64,000 bases of DNA from Pseudomonas sp. GV071 (GTDB taxonomy: Bacteria; Pseudomonadota; Gammaproteobacteria; Pseudomonadales; Pseudomonadaceae), in NCBI RefSeq assembly GCF_003050835.1, contig NZ_QAOJ01000011.1, positions 62,001-126,000 of the forward strand, read 5' to 3'. The notes under the pieces were generated by a model. The model was given only the letters and a program-made list of their open reading frames with translations. It was not told the DNA's origin and searched no databases. Below are positions 1-9,240 of the stretch, piece by piece. A program made the position numbers and the translations under genes. Position 1 is the first letter of the stretch; every line of letters starts with the position of its first letter.

Positions 1-60
1 CTGGCTGTTGATCTTGATCCGCCTGCCTCATTGGCAAAGCCCGACTGCAGGCGCCCCGCC
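1..60. repeat. Fragment of a long interspersed repeat at the window edge
   Basis: The first ~60 bases (ctggctgttgatcttgatc, then a GC-rich stretch) match the outer end of the long repeats at 37805-38110 and 62890-63475. They share the gatct/gttgatc short-period motif followed by a cgcctgc..ttggcaaagccc block. Only the end is present, so the rest lies left of the window or is lost. Positions 61-208 show no further gene. Confidence 0.5.
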
Positions 61-208
61 TCCCGGCAAATAACCTGAACTGCCCCCCTACCCCCTCAGT
101 CGGAACTATTACCAGGCGCCACCCCGCGCCACCGCTTATCCGACTGGGAGGACCACGCATGACCGCAACCCTGGTAACCCCTACCCCACACCGAAAGCAG
201 CACTGACC

Positions 209-1129
209 ATGGCCGCCATTCGAATCGGGATATCCGGCTGGCGTTACGGGCCATGGCGCGGCGAGTTCTACCCCAAGGGCCTGGTGCAGCGCAACGAGCT
301 GAAGTTCGCCTCACGAGCGGTCAACAGCATCGAAATCAACGGCTCGTTCTATGCCCTGCAAACCCCCGAGCGCTATCGCGGCTGGGCGGCCGACACGCCT
401 GACGATTTCGTTTTCAGCATCAAAGCGCCACGCCTGATCACCCATATCAAACGCCTGCGCGACATCGAAAAACCCATGGCCAATTTTTTTGCCTCCGGGC
501 TGGGCCAGTTGGAGGGGCGGCTGGGGCCGATCCTCTGGCAGTTCCCGCCAAGCTTCAAGTTCGACGCGGCGCTGATTGAGGCGTTTTTCCAGCAGTTGCC
601 CACCACTCACCGTGCGGCCAAAACCTTGGCCAGCCACAGCGATGAGCGCCGCCACCTGGAGGGCTACCTCGACTGGCCAGGCAAACAACCGCTGCGCCAC
701 GCCATGGAAATCCGCCACGAAAGCTTCGTTGATGAGGCCTTCGTCGAGCTGTTGCGCCAATACAAAGTGGCCCTGGTGGTGGCCGATGCGGCGAAGAAAT
801 GGCCCTACGCTGAAGACCTCACCAGCGACTTCGTCTACATGCGCCTGCATGGCGACAAGAAGCTCTACAGCAGCGGCTATTCGGCGCCGGCGCTCAAGCG
901 ATGGCATGAGCGCATCGACGCCTGGAGTCACGGTAAACAACCCGTTGATGCCCACCTGATCGCCCCCGAAAGCAAGCCCAGCCACGCCTCCCGGGATGTG
1001 TATTGCTATTTCGACAACGACGTAAAAGTACGCGCGCCGTTCGATGCCCGTGCGCTGTTGCAGTCGTTCGACCTCACCCAGGCGCTGGCCACTTGCCCTG
1101 GCGTTCTACCGCAAGGAATCAACTTATGA
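209..1129 (+). CDS. DUF72 domain-containing protein (YecE family)
   Basis: A 306-residue protein of the DUF72/YecE family, a TIM-barrel-like fold of unknown biochemical role. The N-terminus IRIGISGWRYGPWRGEFYP is the typical family opening. Internal hallmarks are an NSIEINGSFY segment, a WQFPPSF segment and a C-terminal VYCYFDND. Length is normal for the family (250-310). The ATG at 209 directly precedes the conserved opening, so the start is well placed. The stop codon overlaps the next start in an ATGA at 1126-1129, indicating translational coupling to the YbhP-like gene. No signal peptide or membrane segment is visible, so it should be cytoplasmic. Molecular function is unknown. Confidence 0.9.
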   Translation: MAAIRIGISGWRYGPWRGEFYPKGLVQRNELKFASRAVNSIEINGSFYALQTPERYRGWAADTPDDFVFSIKAPRLITHIKRLRDIEKPMANFFASGLGQLEGRLGPILWQFPPSFKFDAALIEAFFQQLPTTHRAAKTLASHSDERRHLEGYLDWPGKQPLRHAMEIRHESFVDEAFVELLRQYKVALVVADAAKKWPYAEDLTSDFVYMRLHGDKKLYSSGYSAPALKRWHERIDAWSHGKQPVDAHLIAPESKPSHASRDVYCYFDNDVKVRAPFDARALLQSFDLTQALATCPGVLPQGINL

Positions 1130-1914
1130 GTACCGTCACCTCCGTGCCCCTGCCGGTCAACCAACTGCGCCCGGCCGTGCACAGCCTGCGCATTCTCACG
1201 GTGAACATGCACAAGGGTTTCACCGTGTTCAATCGGCGGTTCATCCTGCCGGAGCTGCGCGACGCGGTGCGTACGATGGAGGCTGATCTGGTGTTTCTGC
1301 AAGAGGTGCACGGCACCCACCAGACCCACGCCAAGCGCTACAGCAACTGGCCGCCAACGCCGCAGTACGAGTTCCTCGCCGACAGCATGTGGCCGCAGTT
1401 CGCCTATGGCCGCAACGCGGTGTACCCGGACGGTGACCATGGCAACGCGCTGCTGTCGAAATTCCCCATCCTGCGCCACGACAACCTCGACGTGTCGGTC
1501 GGCGTCCACGAACAACGCGGCCTGTTGCACAGCGTGCTGGACGTGCCGGGCCACCGCGAAGTGCATGCCATCTGCGTGCACCTGGGCCTGCGCGAAGTGC
1601 ACCGGCAAAAGCAGTTGCAACTGCTCTGCAGCCTGCTCGACAGCCTGCCGCAGGACGCGCCGGTAATCGTCGCTGGCGACTTCAACGACTGGCGCCTGCG
1701 CGCCGATGCCGTGCTGGTCGGCGCCGGCATGCAAGAAGTGTTTATGCAGCATTACGGCATGCCCGCACGCAGCTTCCCGGCGCGCTGGCCGCTGCTGTGT
1801 CTGGACCGTATTTATATCCGCAACGCCAGCAGCCACGAGCCGCAGGTGTTGTCGACCCGACCCTGGTCGCATCTGTCCGACCATGCGCCGCTGGCCGTGG
1901 AGATTCGCCTATGA
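1126..1914 (+). CDS. Endonuclease/exonuclease/phosphatase family protein, YbhP-like
   Basis: A 262-residue member of the EEP (Mg-dependent phosphodiesterase) superfamily. The core motifs are in order: LRILTVNMHKG (metal-binding Asn), FLQEVHG (catalytic Glu), GDHGNALLSKFP, GDFNDWR, and the C-terminal SDHAPL (catalytic Asp-His). I start at 1126, where ATG overlaps the upstream stop as ATGA and an AAGGA lies about 9 nt upstream. An in-frame start at 1003 would overlap the previous gene by over 120 nt. The gene is followed, again by ATGA, by cardiolipin synthase. EEP - clsB - ybhN is the E. coli ybhP-ybhO-ybhN order, which suggests a role linked to phospholipids. The substrate is not known. Confidence 0.88.
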   Translation: MSTVTSVPLPVNQLRPAVHSLRILTVNMHKGFTVFNRRFILPELRDAVRTMEADLVFLQEVHGTHQTHAKRYSNWPPTPQYEFLADSMWPQFAYGRNAVYPDGDHGNALLSKFPILRHDNLDVSVGVHEQRGLLHSVLDVPGHREVHAICVHLGLREVHRQKQLQLLCSLLDSLPQDAPVIVAGDFNDWRLRADAVLVGAGMQEVFMQHYGMPARSFPARWPLLCLDRIYIRNASSHEPQVLSTRPWSHLSDHAPLAVEIRL

Positions 1915-3149
1915 AGTACGAGTGGCGTGAAGGCAACGAGGTGCAACTACTGATCAATGGCGAGGAGTTTTTCCCGCGGGTGTTTGCCAGCATCCAGGCA
2001 GCGCGCAAGGAGGTGCTGCTGGAGACCTTCATCATCTACGAAGACAAAGTCGGCCAGCAGTTGCAGCAGGTGCTGATTGCCGCCGCCAAACGCGGTGTGC
2101 ACGTGGAAGTGACGGTGGACGGCTATGGCACCGCCGATCTCGGCGCGCCCTATGTGGCGGCGCTGACCGACGCCGGGGTGAAGCTCAATACCTTCGACCC
2201 GCGGCCGAAAATCATGGGGCTGCGCACCAATCTGTTTCGCCGCTTGCACCGCAAGATAGTGGTGGTCGATGCAGAGATCGCCTTTGTCGGCGGCATCAAC
2301 TTCTGCGCCGATCACCTGGCCGACTTTGGCCCCATGGCCAAGCAGGATTACGCCGTGCAAGTGCGCGGTCCGATTGTCACCGACGTGCACCGCGCCGCCC
2401 TCGAGTTGCTCGCCGTGCGCCGCGGTGAACGGCCGGAGAAGCAACCGTTGTCGCCGGCCAATCACTTTCGCGGCAATGTGCGCATGCGCATGGCGCTGCG
2501 TGACAACGACCAATACCCGGACTGCATCGAGAGCGAGTACATGCAGGCCATCCGTTCGGCCAACTACCGCCTGGTGGTGGCCAACGCCTACTTCTTTCCC
2601 GGCTACCGGCTGCTGCGCGAACTGCGCAACGCGGCGCGCCGTGGGGTGAAAGTGACCCTGGTGATGCAAGGCATGCCGGACATGCCGCTGGTGCGCCTGT
2701 GCACGCGCCTGCTCTACAACTACCTGCTGCGAGACGGCGTGGTGATTCACGAATACTGCCAGCGCCCTCTGCACGGCAAGGTGGCGCTGGTGGACCATGA
2801 ATGGGCCACCGTCGGCTCAAGCAACCTCGACCCGCTGAGCCTGTCGTTGAACCTGGAAGCCAACCTGATCATCCGCGATCACGCCTTCAATCAGCAGCTG
2901 TACAACCACCTCACCGACCTGGGCGCCAACAAGTGCAAAAAGGTCACCCTGGAACGGGTGATGCGCGGCTACTGGTGGCGAGCGCCGATCATCTTTCTGA
3001 CCTTCCACTTTCTGCGTCACTTCCCCGCTATCGCCGGCTGGTTTCCGGCCCACTCGCCGCGGCTGAAACCGCTGACCGTGGCCGATGCACAGGGCGTGGT
3101 CGAAGAACCCACTGGCAGCGTGCACTGCAACGTCGAGGAAAGCCGATGA
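1911..3149 (+). CDS. clsB: Cardiolipin synthase B (ClsB/YbhO-type phospholipase D family)
   Basis: A 412-residue phospholipase D-superfamily enzyme that makes cardiolipin at the inner membrane by phosphatidyl transfer. Two HKD motifs are visible: LHRKIVVVDAEIAFVGGIN in the first half and LHGKVALVDHEWATVGSSN in the second, each with the following Gly/Ser-Asn expected of an active PLD. It lacks the N-terminal membrane helices of ClsA, as ClsB does, and the length matches ClsB (~413). The ATG at 1911 overlaps the previous stop (ATGA), and its own stop overlaps the next start at 3146, so four genes appear translationally coupled. E. coli YbhO uses phosphatidylglycerol with phosphatidylethanolamine. 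The same reaction here is an inference. Confidence 0.9.
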   Translation: MKYEWREGNEVQLLINGEEFFPRVFASIQAARKEVLLETFIIYEDKVGQQLQQVLIAAAKRGVHVEVTVDGYGTADLGAPYVAALTDAGVKLNTFDPRPKIMGLRTNLFRRLHRKIVVVDAEIAFVGGINFCADHLADFGPMAKQDYAVQVRGPIVTDVHRAALELLAVRRGERPEKQPLSPANHFRGNVRMRMALRDNDQYPDCIESEYMQAIRSANYRLVVANAYFFPGYRLLRELRNAARRGVKVTLVMQGMPDMPLVRLCTRLLYNYLLRDGVVIHEYCQRPLHGKVALVDHEWATVGSSNLDPLSLSLNLEANLIIRDHAFNQQLYNHLTDLGANKCKKVTLERVMRGYWWRAPIIFLTFHFLRHFPAIAGWFPAHSPRLKPLTVADAQGVVEEPTGSVHCNVEESR

Positions 3150-4123
3150 GCGTCAACAGCGCCACCGCCGAGCAAGACCAACCGCAAGCGGCCTGGAAAG
3201 TCTGGGGCAAACGCCTGCTGAATATTTTCTTCTTCTGCCTGGTGCCGGTGCTGTTGTACCTGCTGGTGAAAAACCTCAACTGGCAGGAAGTGAAAACTGC
3301 CCTGCACGCCTACAGCGCGCAGACCCTGCTCCTGGCCCTGGCCGCCAGCGCCGCCAGCTATGCGGTGTACAGCTGCTTCGACCTGATCGGCAGCCACTAC
3401 ACCGAGCACAAACTGCCGGCGCGCCAGACCATCCCGGTGACCTTCGTCTGCTACGCCTTCAATCTCAACCTCAGCTCGTGGGTCGGCGGCATCGCCATGC
3501 GTTATCGCCTGTACTCACGCCTGGGCCTCGACGTGCCGACCATCACCAAAGTGATCAGCATCAGCCTGCTGACCAACTGGCTGGGCTACATCCTGCTAGC
3601 CGGCGGGGTATTTTCCCTGCGCCTGGTGGACCTGCCCGAGCACTGGAAAATCGGTGAAACCACCCTGCAATACATCGGCTTCGGCCTGCTGGTGGCGGCC
3701 TTCGTCTACCTGTTCGCGTGCAAATTCAGCAAGCGCCGCAACTGGCACTTCGGTAAACAGGAAATCACCCTGCCGAGCCTGCGCATGGCCTCGGCGCAGA
3801 TCGTGCTGGGCACGCTGAACTGGGGATTGATGGCAGCGATGATCTTTATTCTGCTGCCGGACAAGGTGTCCTACTGGGACATTCTCGGCATCCTGCTGAT
3901 CAGCAGCATCGCCGGGGTGATCACCCATATCCCAGCCGGGCTCGGGGTGCTCGAAGCGGTGTTTATCGCCCTGCTGCAGCACTCAGTGGCCAAGGGCAAT
4001 ATCGTCGCGGCGTTGATTGGCTACCGAGTGATTTACTTCCTGCTGCCGCTGGCCGTGGCGGTGGTGGTGTACCTGATCCTGGAAAAACGCGCGAAGCATA
4101 TTCGGACGTCGCAGGATGAGTGA
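3146..4123 (+). CDS. Lysylphosphatidylglycerol synthase TM region/UPF0104 family membrane protein (YbhN-like)
   Basis: A 325-residue integral membrane protein with about eight hydrophobic helices, for example LLNIFFFCLVPVLLYLLV near the N-terminus and LLPLAVAVVVYLILE at the end. It matches the YbhN/AglD-like family, which shares the flippase region of LPG synthases but lacks the aminoacyl-transfer domain. A family-type segment AGVITHIPAGLGVLEA occurs near residues 255-270. The start at 3146 overlaps the clsB stop. E. coli YbhN is encoded in the same order after YbhP and YbhO. A role in lipid transport or handling next to cardiolipin synthesis is plausible but inferred. A REP element follows the stop by about 15 nt. 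Confidence 0.85.
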   Translation: MSVNSATAEQDQPQAAWKVWGKRLLNIFFFCLVPVLLYLLVKNLNWQEVKTALHAYSAQTLLLALAASAASYAVYSCFDLIGSHYTEHKLPARQTIPVTFVCYAFNLNLSSWVGGIAMRYRLYSRLGLDVPTITKVISISLLTNWLGYILLAGGVFSLRLVDLPEHWKIGETTLQYIGFGLLVAAFVYLFACKFSKRRNWHFGKQEITLPSLRMASAQIVLGTLNWGLMAAMIFILLPDKVSYWDILGILLISSIAGVITHIPAGLGVLEAVFIALLQHSVAKGNIVAALIGYRVIYFLLPLAVAVVVYLILEKRAKHIRTSQDE

Positions 4124-4137
4124 GCGACCCTGAAAAG

Positions 4138-4214
4138 CATCGCGGCTGAAGCCGCTCCTACAGATTGTAAGGTCCGTAGGAGCGGCCGGTCCGGCGCTCC
4201 GGTCAGCCGCGATG
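4138..4214. repeat. REP palindromic element pair between convergent genes
   Basis: The sequence opens with catcgcggctgaagcc, then gctcctac, and closes with the inverse tcagccgcgatg. The two arms form a long imperfect hairpin. The right arm is degenerate (ggccggtccggcgctccgg). It lies between the convergent YbhN-like gene and chemoreceptor gene, where such hairpins commonly sit and may also act as a bidirectional terminator. Confidence 0.85.
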
Positions 4215-4230
4215 CGGTGGAAGGTCGAGA

Positions 4231-5907
4231 TCAAATCCTGAACTGCTTCACCAACGTCCCCAACCGATTGCCCAAGTCCGCCAAGCTGCGGGCACTTTGC
4301 GCGCTCTGCTGGGTCTCGTCGGCCACCCGTTCTACCGCGCCGGCAATCTGATGCACGCTGCGGTTGATCTCTTCGGCGACGGCGGTTTGCTCCTCGGCGG
4401 CGCTGGCGATCTGCGCGTTCATGGCGTTGATGGTGGCGATCAGTTCGGCAATCGCATCGAGTGACGAGCCGGCCTGGTTGGCTTGCTGGCTGGTGACATC
4501 GCCGGCTTCGCTGGAGCGGCGCATGGCGGTCACGGCATCTTCGGTGCCTTTTTGCAGGCGGTCGATCATGCCCTGGATTTCCTGGGTGCTCTGTTGCGTG
4601 CGGCTGGCCAGGGCGCGGACTTCGTCGGCGACCACGGCAAAACCGCGCCCGGCTTCCCCGGCGCGCGCCGCTTCGATGGCGGCGTTGAGCGCCAAGAGGT
4701 TGGTCTGTTCAGCAATGGAGCGGATCACCCCCAGCACGCTGACAATCGATTGCACGTCCTGTTGCAGACTGTCGAGCGAGGTGCCGCTGCTGCGGATATC
4801 ACCGACCAGGGCGTGAATGCGGCTGATGCTGCCATCCACCACCTTTTTCGCCGCCTGGCCTTCCTGGTCGGTTTGCTGGGCGGCGTTGGCCGCGCCCTGG
4901 GCGCTTTGCGCCACCTGATGGGCAGCGGCGGACATTTCGTTGATGGCGGTGGCCACCTGATCGGTTTCGTGGCGCTGGCTGGCCATCGCCTGGTCGGCAC
5001 GTTGGGTCTGGGCCGACACCTCGCTCACCAGGTGGGTGAGCTGGCCGGTCATTTCCACAATCTGCCGCACCAGGCCATGAATCTTGGCGACGAAGGCGTT
5101 GAACGAACCGGCCAGTTCACCGAGCTCGTCCTGGCCGTTGACCGGCAGGCGTTTGGTCAGGTCGCCATCACCGGCAGCGATGTCGTCGAGATTGTTCTTG
5201 ATCTGCTGCAACGGCCGCAGAAAGGCATTACCCAAGGCCATGCCGGCGATGCCGAAGATCACCAGCAACACCAGGGCGATCACCACAATGCTGGTGACGA
5301 TGGTGCTGATGCGCGCCTTGATCTGATCCTGCACTTTGGCCACGTCGGCCTCGACGCCATCCAGGTTGATCGCGGTGCCCAAGGCCATATCCCATTTCGC
5401 CAGGTAAACGTTGTAGGCCAGCTTGGGTACCAGCACTTTGTCGTTGGTGGGCAACGGCGAGGAATAGCGCAGGTAGTTGCTGCCGTTCTTGGCCACGTTG
5501 TAGAGCTCGCGGTTGACGAACACGCCGTTGGGGTCTTTGCGGTCGGCCAGCACCTTGCCGACATCCAACGGGTTGTCGCCACGGAACAGCCGCACGATGT
5601 TGGCGTCATGGCCGAAGAAGTAGCCGTCTTTGCCGTATTTGATTTTCGACAGAATAGTGATGGCCTGTGCGCGGCTGTCCATATCGCCTTGAGCGGCAGC
5701 ATCGTAAAGGCTTTGTACCGAACCCAGAGCAATCTGCATGTAGTTCTGCAGTTCTTGCTGGCGCTCCTGAATCAGGCGTTCGCGGGTTTCTTTCACCTCG
5801 CCATCGGCCAGGCTGAGCAGTACCTGGGTGGCGGCGCCACTGAGCACCACGGCAAATAAAAGTACGGGCACCAGGGCCAGCAGCATCACTTTGGTCTTCA
5901 GACGCAT
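4231..5907 (-). CDS. Methyl-accepting chemotaxis protein with single Cache domain
   Basis: A 558-residue transmembrane chemoreceptor. TM1 lies near residues 6-28. It is followed by a periplasmic sCache_2-like domain containing YGKDGYFFGHD and a short beta-rich segment. TM2 (IVVIALVLLVIFGIAGMAL) is near 205-225. A HAMP linker (PLQQIKNNLDDIAAGDGDLT) precedes the cytoplasmic signalling coil with the invariant hairpin tip EQTNLLALNAAIEAARAGE. I start at 5907 because AAAGGAG lies 6 nt upstream and the following MRLKTKVM leads directly into TM1. An in-frame start 33 nt further upstream lacks these features. It signals to CheA/CheW. Related sCache receptors bind small organic acids, but the ligand is not predictable here. 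Transcribed divergently from the next receptor. Confidence 0.93.
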   Translation of the reverse strand: MRLKTKVMLLALVPVLLFAVVLSGAATQVLLSLADGEVKETRERLIQERQQELQNYMQIALGSVQSLYDAAAQGDMDSRAQAITILSKIKYGKDGYFFGHDANIVRLFRGDNPLDVGKVLADRKDPNGVFVNRELYNVAKNGSNYLRYSSPLPTNDKVLVPKLAYNVYLAKWDMALGTAINLDGVEADVAKVQDQIKARISTIVTSIVVIALVLLVIFGIAGMALGNAFLRPLQQIKNNLDDIAAGDGDLTKRLPVNGQDELGELAGSFNAFVAKIHGLVRQIVEMTGQLTHLVSEVSAQTQRADQAMASQRHETDQVATAINEMSAAAHQVAQSAQGAANAAQQTDQEGQAAKKVVDGSISRIHALVGDIRSSGTSLDSLQQDVQSIVSVLGVIRSIAEQTNLLALNAAIEAARAGEAGRGFAVVADEVRALASRTQQSTQEIQGMIDRLQKGTEDAVTAMRRSSEAGDVTSQQANQAGSSLDAIAELIATINAMNAQIASAAEEQTAVAEEINRSVHQIAGAVERVADETQQSAQSARSLADLGNRLGTLVKQFRI

Positions 5908-6288
5908 GATCACTCCTTTAAACAGCGCACCGTCAGGCAACGGCAGTCCTGTTGTATCGGCGCTTGTTGTTATGGCTGTAGGCGAAACCTGTAATTCAGT
6001 TCAGACCATTAGCGACAGAATCGTCAGTTTTTTTAACCTCTAGCCAATGAATCGGTCGTGTCTCTGTCAACAAAAATCCTCTGCATGCTCCACAAATATC
6101 CGTTCAATATTTCAACCAGGCGTGTGCATAATTCTTTCCTGCCTATTTGGCGGGGCACGACCAAGCCCCGGATTACCTAATCTGCAAGCAGGTATCGGTG
6201 CACCACGAACAACCTTCGCGCATCAACAAAGCGCCGAACTGTGCCGATATGAGTCCTGCATTCCGACGTTTCAGAAGAGAACCTCCTT
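5908..6288. other. Intergenic region between divergent chemoreceptor genes
   Basis: About 380 bp with somewhat lower GC than its flanks and no convincing ORF. It must hold the promoters of both divergent receptors. I did not find a clear sigma-28 motif by eye, and no palindrome or repeat stands out. Confidence 0.5.
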
Positions 6289-8430
6289 ATGCTTAGCCGT
6301 CTCTCAATCCAGTGGAAAATCACGCTGCTCGCCGGCCTTTGCCTGCTGGTCATCGTCACCCTGTTGGTCGGTACGTCGCTGTATCAAGCCAAAAGCACTG
6401 CCGAGGTGGTCAAGGCCTCCAGCACCGGCATGCTCGAAGAGGCGGCGCAAAAGCGCATGGCGGCCCGAGGTGAAACCCAGTCGCTGCGCATCCAACGGTA
6501 TTTCATGGATGCCTATCAGTACGGCAATGGCTTCACCCGCCAGGTGAAAATGCTCATCGCCCAGGCCAAGGCCCATAGCATCGACGCCGGTGCGATCCGC
6601 ACCGACCTCTCCGAACAAATGCACACCGCGCTGCAGGGCAACGGCAATCTGCTCGGACTGTACGTGGTGTTTTTGCCCAACGGCCTGGATGGCCAGGACG
6701 CACAATTCGTTGGTCAGGACGCGTTGGGCAGTAACGACATAGGCCGCTTCGCCCTGTACTGGTCACAGTCGAGCAGCGGCGAACTGGAACCCGAGGCAAT
6801 GAAAGAGGAGCTGCTCAACGACACCACCGTGATGAGCAACGGCACCCCCTACAACTCCTGGCTGACCTGCCCGCTGGACAGCAAAAAGACCTGCGTGCTC
6901 GACCCCTATATCGATGAAGTCGACAAGGTCAAAACCCTGATGACCAGCATCGCCTTCCCGGTGGAAGTGGATGGCAAAGTGGTCGGTGTGGTGGGCGTCG
7001 ATATCAGCCTGGCCAGCCTGCAAGAGATCAGCAACAAGGCCAATAAAGAGTTGTACGAAGGCCAGGGCCACGTCAGCATCATCAGCCCGCTGGGCCTGTT
7101 CGCCGGTCATAGCCGCGACGCCTCTTTGCTCGGCAAACCGTTGAGCGCAGGCTTCGGCGAGCACGGCAACGAACTCACCCGCCTGACCGCCAGCGCCCAG
7201 TCCCAGGTGCTGCATGAAGGCGAGATGCTGCAGGTGCTGGAACCGCTGCAGCCGATCCCGGAATCGAAGCCCTGGAGCGTGTTGATCGAGGTGCCGGAAA
7301 AAGTCCTTACCGTACCGGCGAAAAAACTCGAAGCCGAGTTGGACAGCCGCCGCACTGGCGACAGCGCCCTGGCCCTGCTCGGTGGCCTGGTCGCTGTGCT
7401 GCTGGGCTTGTTGTTGATGTGGCTGACAGCCCGTGGCGTGACCCGGCCGATTCTCAGCGTGGCCGCCATGCTGCAGAACATCGCCACTGGCGAAGGCGAC
7501 CTGACCCGCCGCCTCGATTACGCCAAGCGCGACGAACTGGGCGAACTGGCTGGCTGGTTCAACCGCTTCCTCGACAAGCTGCAGCCGATCATTGCCGACG
7601 TGAAAAGCTCGGTGCAGGACGCCCGCGGCACCGCCGACCAGTCCTCGGCCATCGCCCGCCAGACCAGCTCCGGCATGCAGCAGCAGTACCGTGAAGTCGA
7701 CCAGGTGGCCACCGCCTTCCAGGAAATGAGCGCCACCGCTCAAGACGTCGCCCACAACGCTGCCCAGGCCGCCGAAGCCGCACGCAGCGCCGACGATGCC
7801 ACCCGCGAAGGCCTCGGCGTGATCGGCCAGACCACCAGCGCCATCGAGCTGCTGGCCAATGAAATGAACGTGGCCATGGAAGAAGTCCAGGGCCTGGCCA
7901 GCAGCAGCCAGCAGATCGGCTCGGTGCTGGAAGTAATTCGCTCGATTGCCGAACAGACCAACCTGCTGGCGCTTAACGCCGCCATCGAAGCCGCACGCGC
8001 CGGGGAAGCCGGGCGTGGTTTTGCCGTGGTCGCCGATGAAGTACGCAACCTGGCCAAACGCACCCAGGACTCGGTGGAAGAAATCCGCCAGGTGATCGAG
8101 GGCCTGCAGAACGGTACCCGCGAAGTGGTCAGCAGCATGGGCAGCAGCCACCGCCAGGCGCAAGCCAGCGTGCAGCAGGTGGAACTGGCCGTCAGCGCGC
8201 TGCAACGCATCAGCGATGCCGTGGGGGTGATCACCGACATGAACCTGCAGATCGCCAGCGCCGCCGAAGAACAGAGCTCGGTGGCCGAAGAGATCAACCG
8301 CAACGTCGCCTCGATTCGCGACGTGACCGAATCGATTTCGGCGCAGGCCGATGAATCGGCACAGGTCAGCCAATCGCTCAACCGCCTGGCTAACCACCAG
8401 CAGGCATTGATGGATCAGTTCCGGGTTTAA
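6289..8430 (+). CDS. Methyl-accepting chemotaxis protein with large periplasmic (dCache-type) domain
   Basis: A 713-residue chemoreceptor. TM1 is near residues 11-31 (ITLLAGLCLLVIVTLLVG). A ~330-residue periplasmic region follows, the size and pattern of a double Cache domain; FPVEVDGKVVGVVGVDIS is a typical beta-strand element. TM2 is near 363-384, followed by HAMP (ATGEGDLTRRLDYAKRDELGEL) and the signalling domain with EQTNLLALNAAIEAARAGE. The domain layout resembles amino-acid receptors such as PctA in Pseudomonas, but the ligand is unproven. The ATG at 6289 is the first Met before the TM1 segment. Nothing C-terminal resembles a CheR-binding pentapeptide (the end is MDQFRV). A REP hairpin follows the stop. 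Confidence 0.92.
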   Translation: MLSRLSIQWKITLLAGLCLLVIVTLLVGTSLYQAKSTAEVVKASSTGMLEEAAQKRMAARGETQSLRIQRYFMDAYQYGNGFTRQVKMLIAQAKAHSIDAGAIRTDLSEQMHTALQGNGNLLGLYVVFLPNGLDGQDAQFVGQDALGSNDIGRFALYWSQSSSGELEPEAMKEELLNDTTVMSNGTPYNSWLTCPLDSKKTCVLDPYIDEVDKVKTLMTSIAFPVEVDGKVVGVVGVDISLASLQEISNKANKELYEGQGHVSIISPLGLFAGHSRDASLLGKPLSAGFGEHGNELTRLTASAQSQVLHEGEMLQVLEPLQPIPESKPWSVLIEVPEKVLTVPAKKLEAELDSRRTGDSALALLGGLVAVLLGLLLMWLTARGVTRPILSVAAMLQNIATGEGDLTRRLDYAKRDELGELAGWFNRFLDKLQPIIADVKSSVQDARGTADQSSAIARQTSSGMQQQYREVDQVATAFQEMSATAQDVAHNAAQAAEAARSADDATREGLGVIGQTTSAIELLANEMNVAMEEVQGLASSSQQIGSVLEVIRSIAEQTNLLALNAAIEAARAGEAGRGFAVVADEVRNLAKRTQDSVEEIRQVIEGLQNGTREVVSSMGSSHRQAQASVQQVELAVSALQRISDAVGVITDMNLQIASAAEEQSSVAEEINRNVASIRDVTESISAQADESAQVSQSLNRLANHQQALMDQFRV

Positions 8431-8443
8431 CCAGCAACAACAT

Positions 8444-8506
8444 CATCGCGGCTAAAGCCGCTCCTACGAGATCGCACATTTCGTAGGAGCGGCTTTAGCC
8501 GCGATG
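8444..8506. repeat. REP palindrome
   Basis: Near-perfect inverted arms catcgcggctaaagccgctc and gagcggctttagccgcgatg around a ~20-nt loop. It lies 14 nt after the chemoreceptor stop, a likely 3' hairpin as well as a repeat. Confidence 0.9.
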
Positions 8507-8618
8507 CGCTTCTGGCGCCATCCAATCCCTAGTCTGACGCTTCTCCCCTTGCCGCAAGCGCGCGCTCTGGTTAGCCTGCGCGCTGTCTATTTCGCCCCTT
8601 ACCGCCAAGGATTTGCAG

Positions 8619-9215
8619 ATGCTCAACTACGCCATCGTCGCCGGTTCCAGCCGCAACAACAGCCAGTCGGCCAAGGTTGCCCACTTCCTTCAGCAACGCC
8701 TGATCGACCTGCAGCTGACCACCGCGGCCACCAGCAACGTCATCGACCTGGGCACCGGCCCCCTGCCCCTGTGGCCAGCCGAAGACAGCGGCCCGTGGGC
8801 GCAATACGCCGAACAGCTGAAAGCCGCCGACGCGGTGATCGTTATCGTCCCCGAGTGGAACGGCATGGCGTGTCCGGCGATCAAGAACTTTTTCATCTAC
8901 ACCAGCAAGGCCGAACTGGCGCACAAGCCAGGGCTGTTGGTTGGCGTTTCGGCAGCCGTCGGTGGCCCGTACGTGATCAGTGAAATGCGCGCCTCCAGCT
9001 ACAAGAATTGCCGCGTCAACTACCTGCCCGAGCACATTCTGGTGCGCCATTGCGGCGGCGTATTGAACGGCCCGGAAGCGGCCAGCGAAGACGACCAGCG
9101 CCTGCGTGCGCGCATCGACTACGCCCTGGATATCCTCGGCAAATACGCCGTGGCATTGAAGCCGGTGCGTGAAGCGATCGACATGAGCAACCCGGGCTTT
9201 GCCAACGGGATGTAA
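8619..9215 (+). CDS. NAD(P)H-dependent FMN reductase family protein
   Basis: A 198-residue flavodoxin-fold protein of the NADPH-dependent FMN reductase family, which reduce FMN or quinones using NAD(P)H in the cytoplasm. The N-terminal phosphate-binding loop is visible as AGSSRNNSQSAKVA, and the family signature appears near residue 85 as PEWNGMACPAIKNFF. I start at ATG 8619 because AAGGA sits 8 nt upstream. A TTG two codons earlier is possible but unnecessary. The gene appears monocistronic, preceded by a REP hairpin and followed by another palindromic repeat. The physiological substrate (azo dye, chromate, quinone or flavin) cannot be told from sequence. Confidence 0.85.
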   Translation: MLNYAIVAGSSRNNSQSAKVAHFLQQRLIDLQLTTAATSNVIDLGTGPLPLWPAEDSGPWAQYAEQLKAADAVIVIVPEWNGMACPAIKNFFIYTSKAELAHKPGLLVGVSAAVGGPYVISEMRASSYKNCRVNYLPEHILVRHCGGVLNGPEAASEDDQRLRARIDYALDILGKYAVALKPVREAIDMSNPGFANGM

Positions 9216-9240
9216 ACCGGGAACCTCACGGCAAACATCC

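Noticed and set aside
1003..1125. Upstream extension of the YbhP-like gene
   Set aside because: It would overlap the DUF72 gene by ~127 nt in another frame; the ATG at 1126 with ribosome site and ATGA overlap is better.
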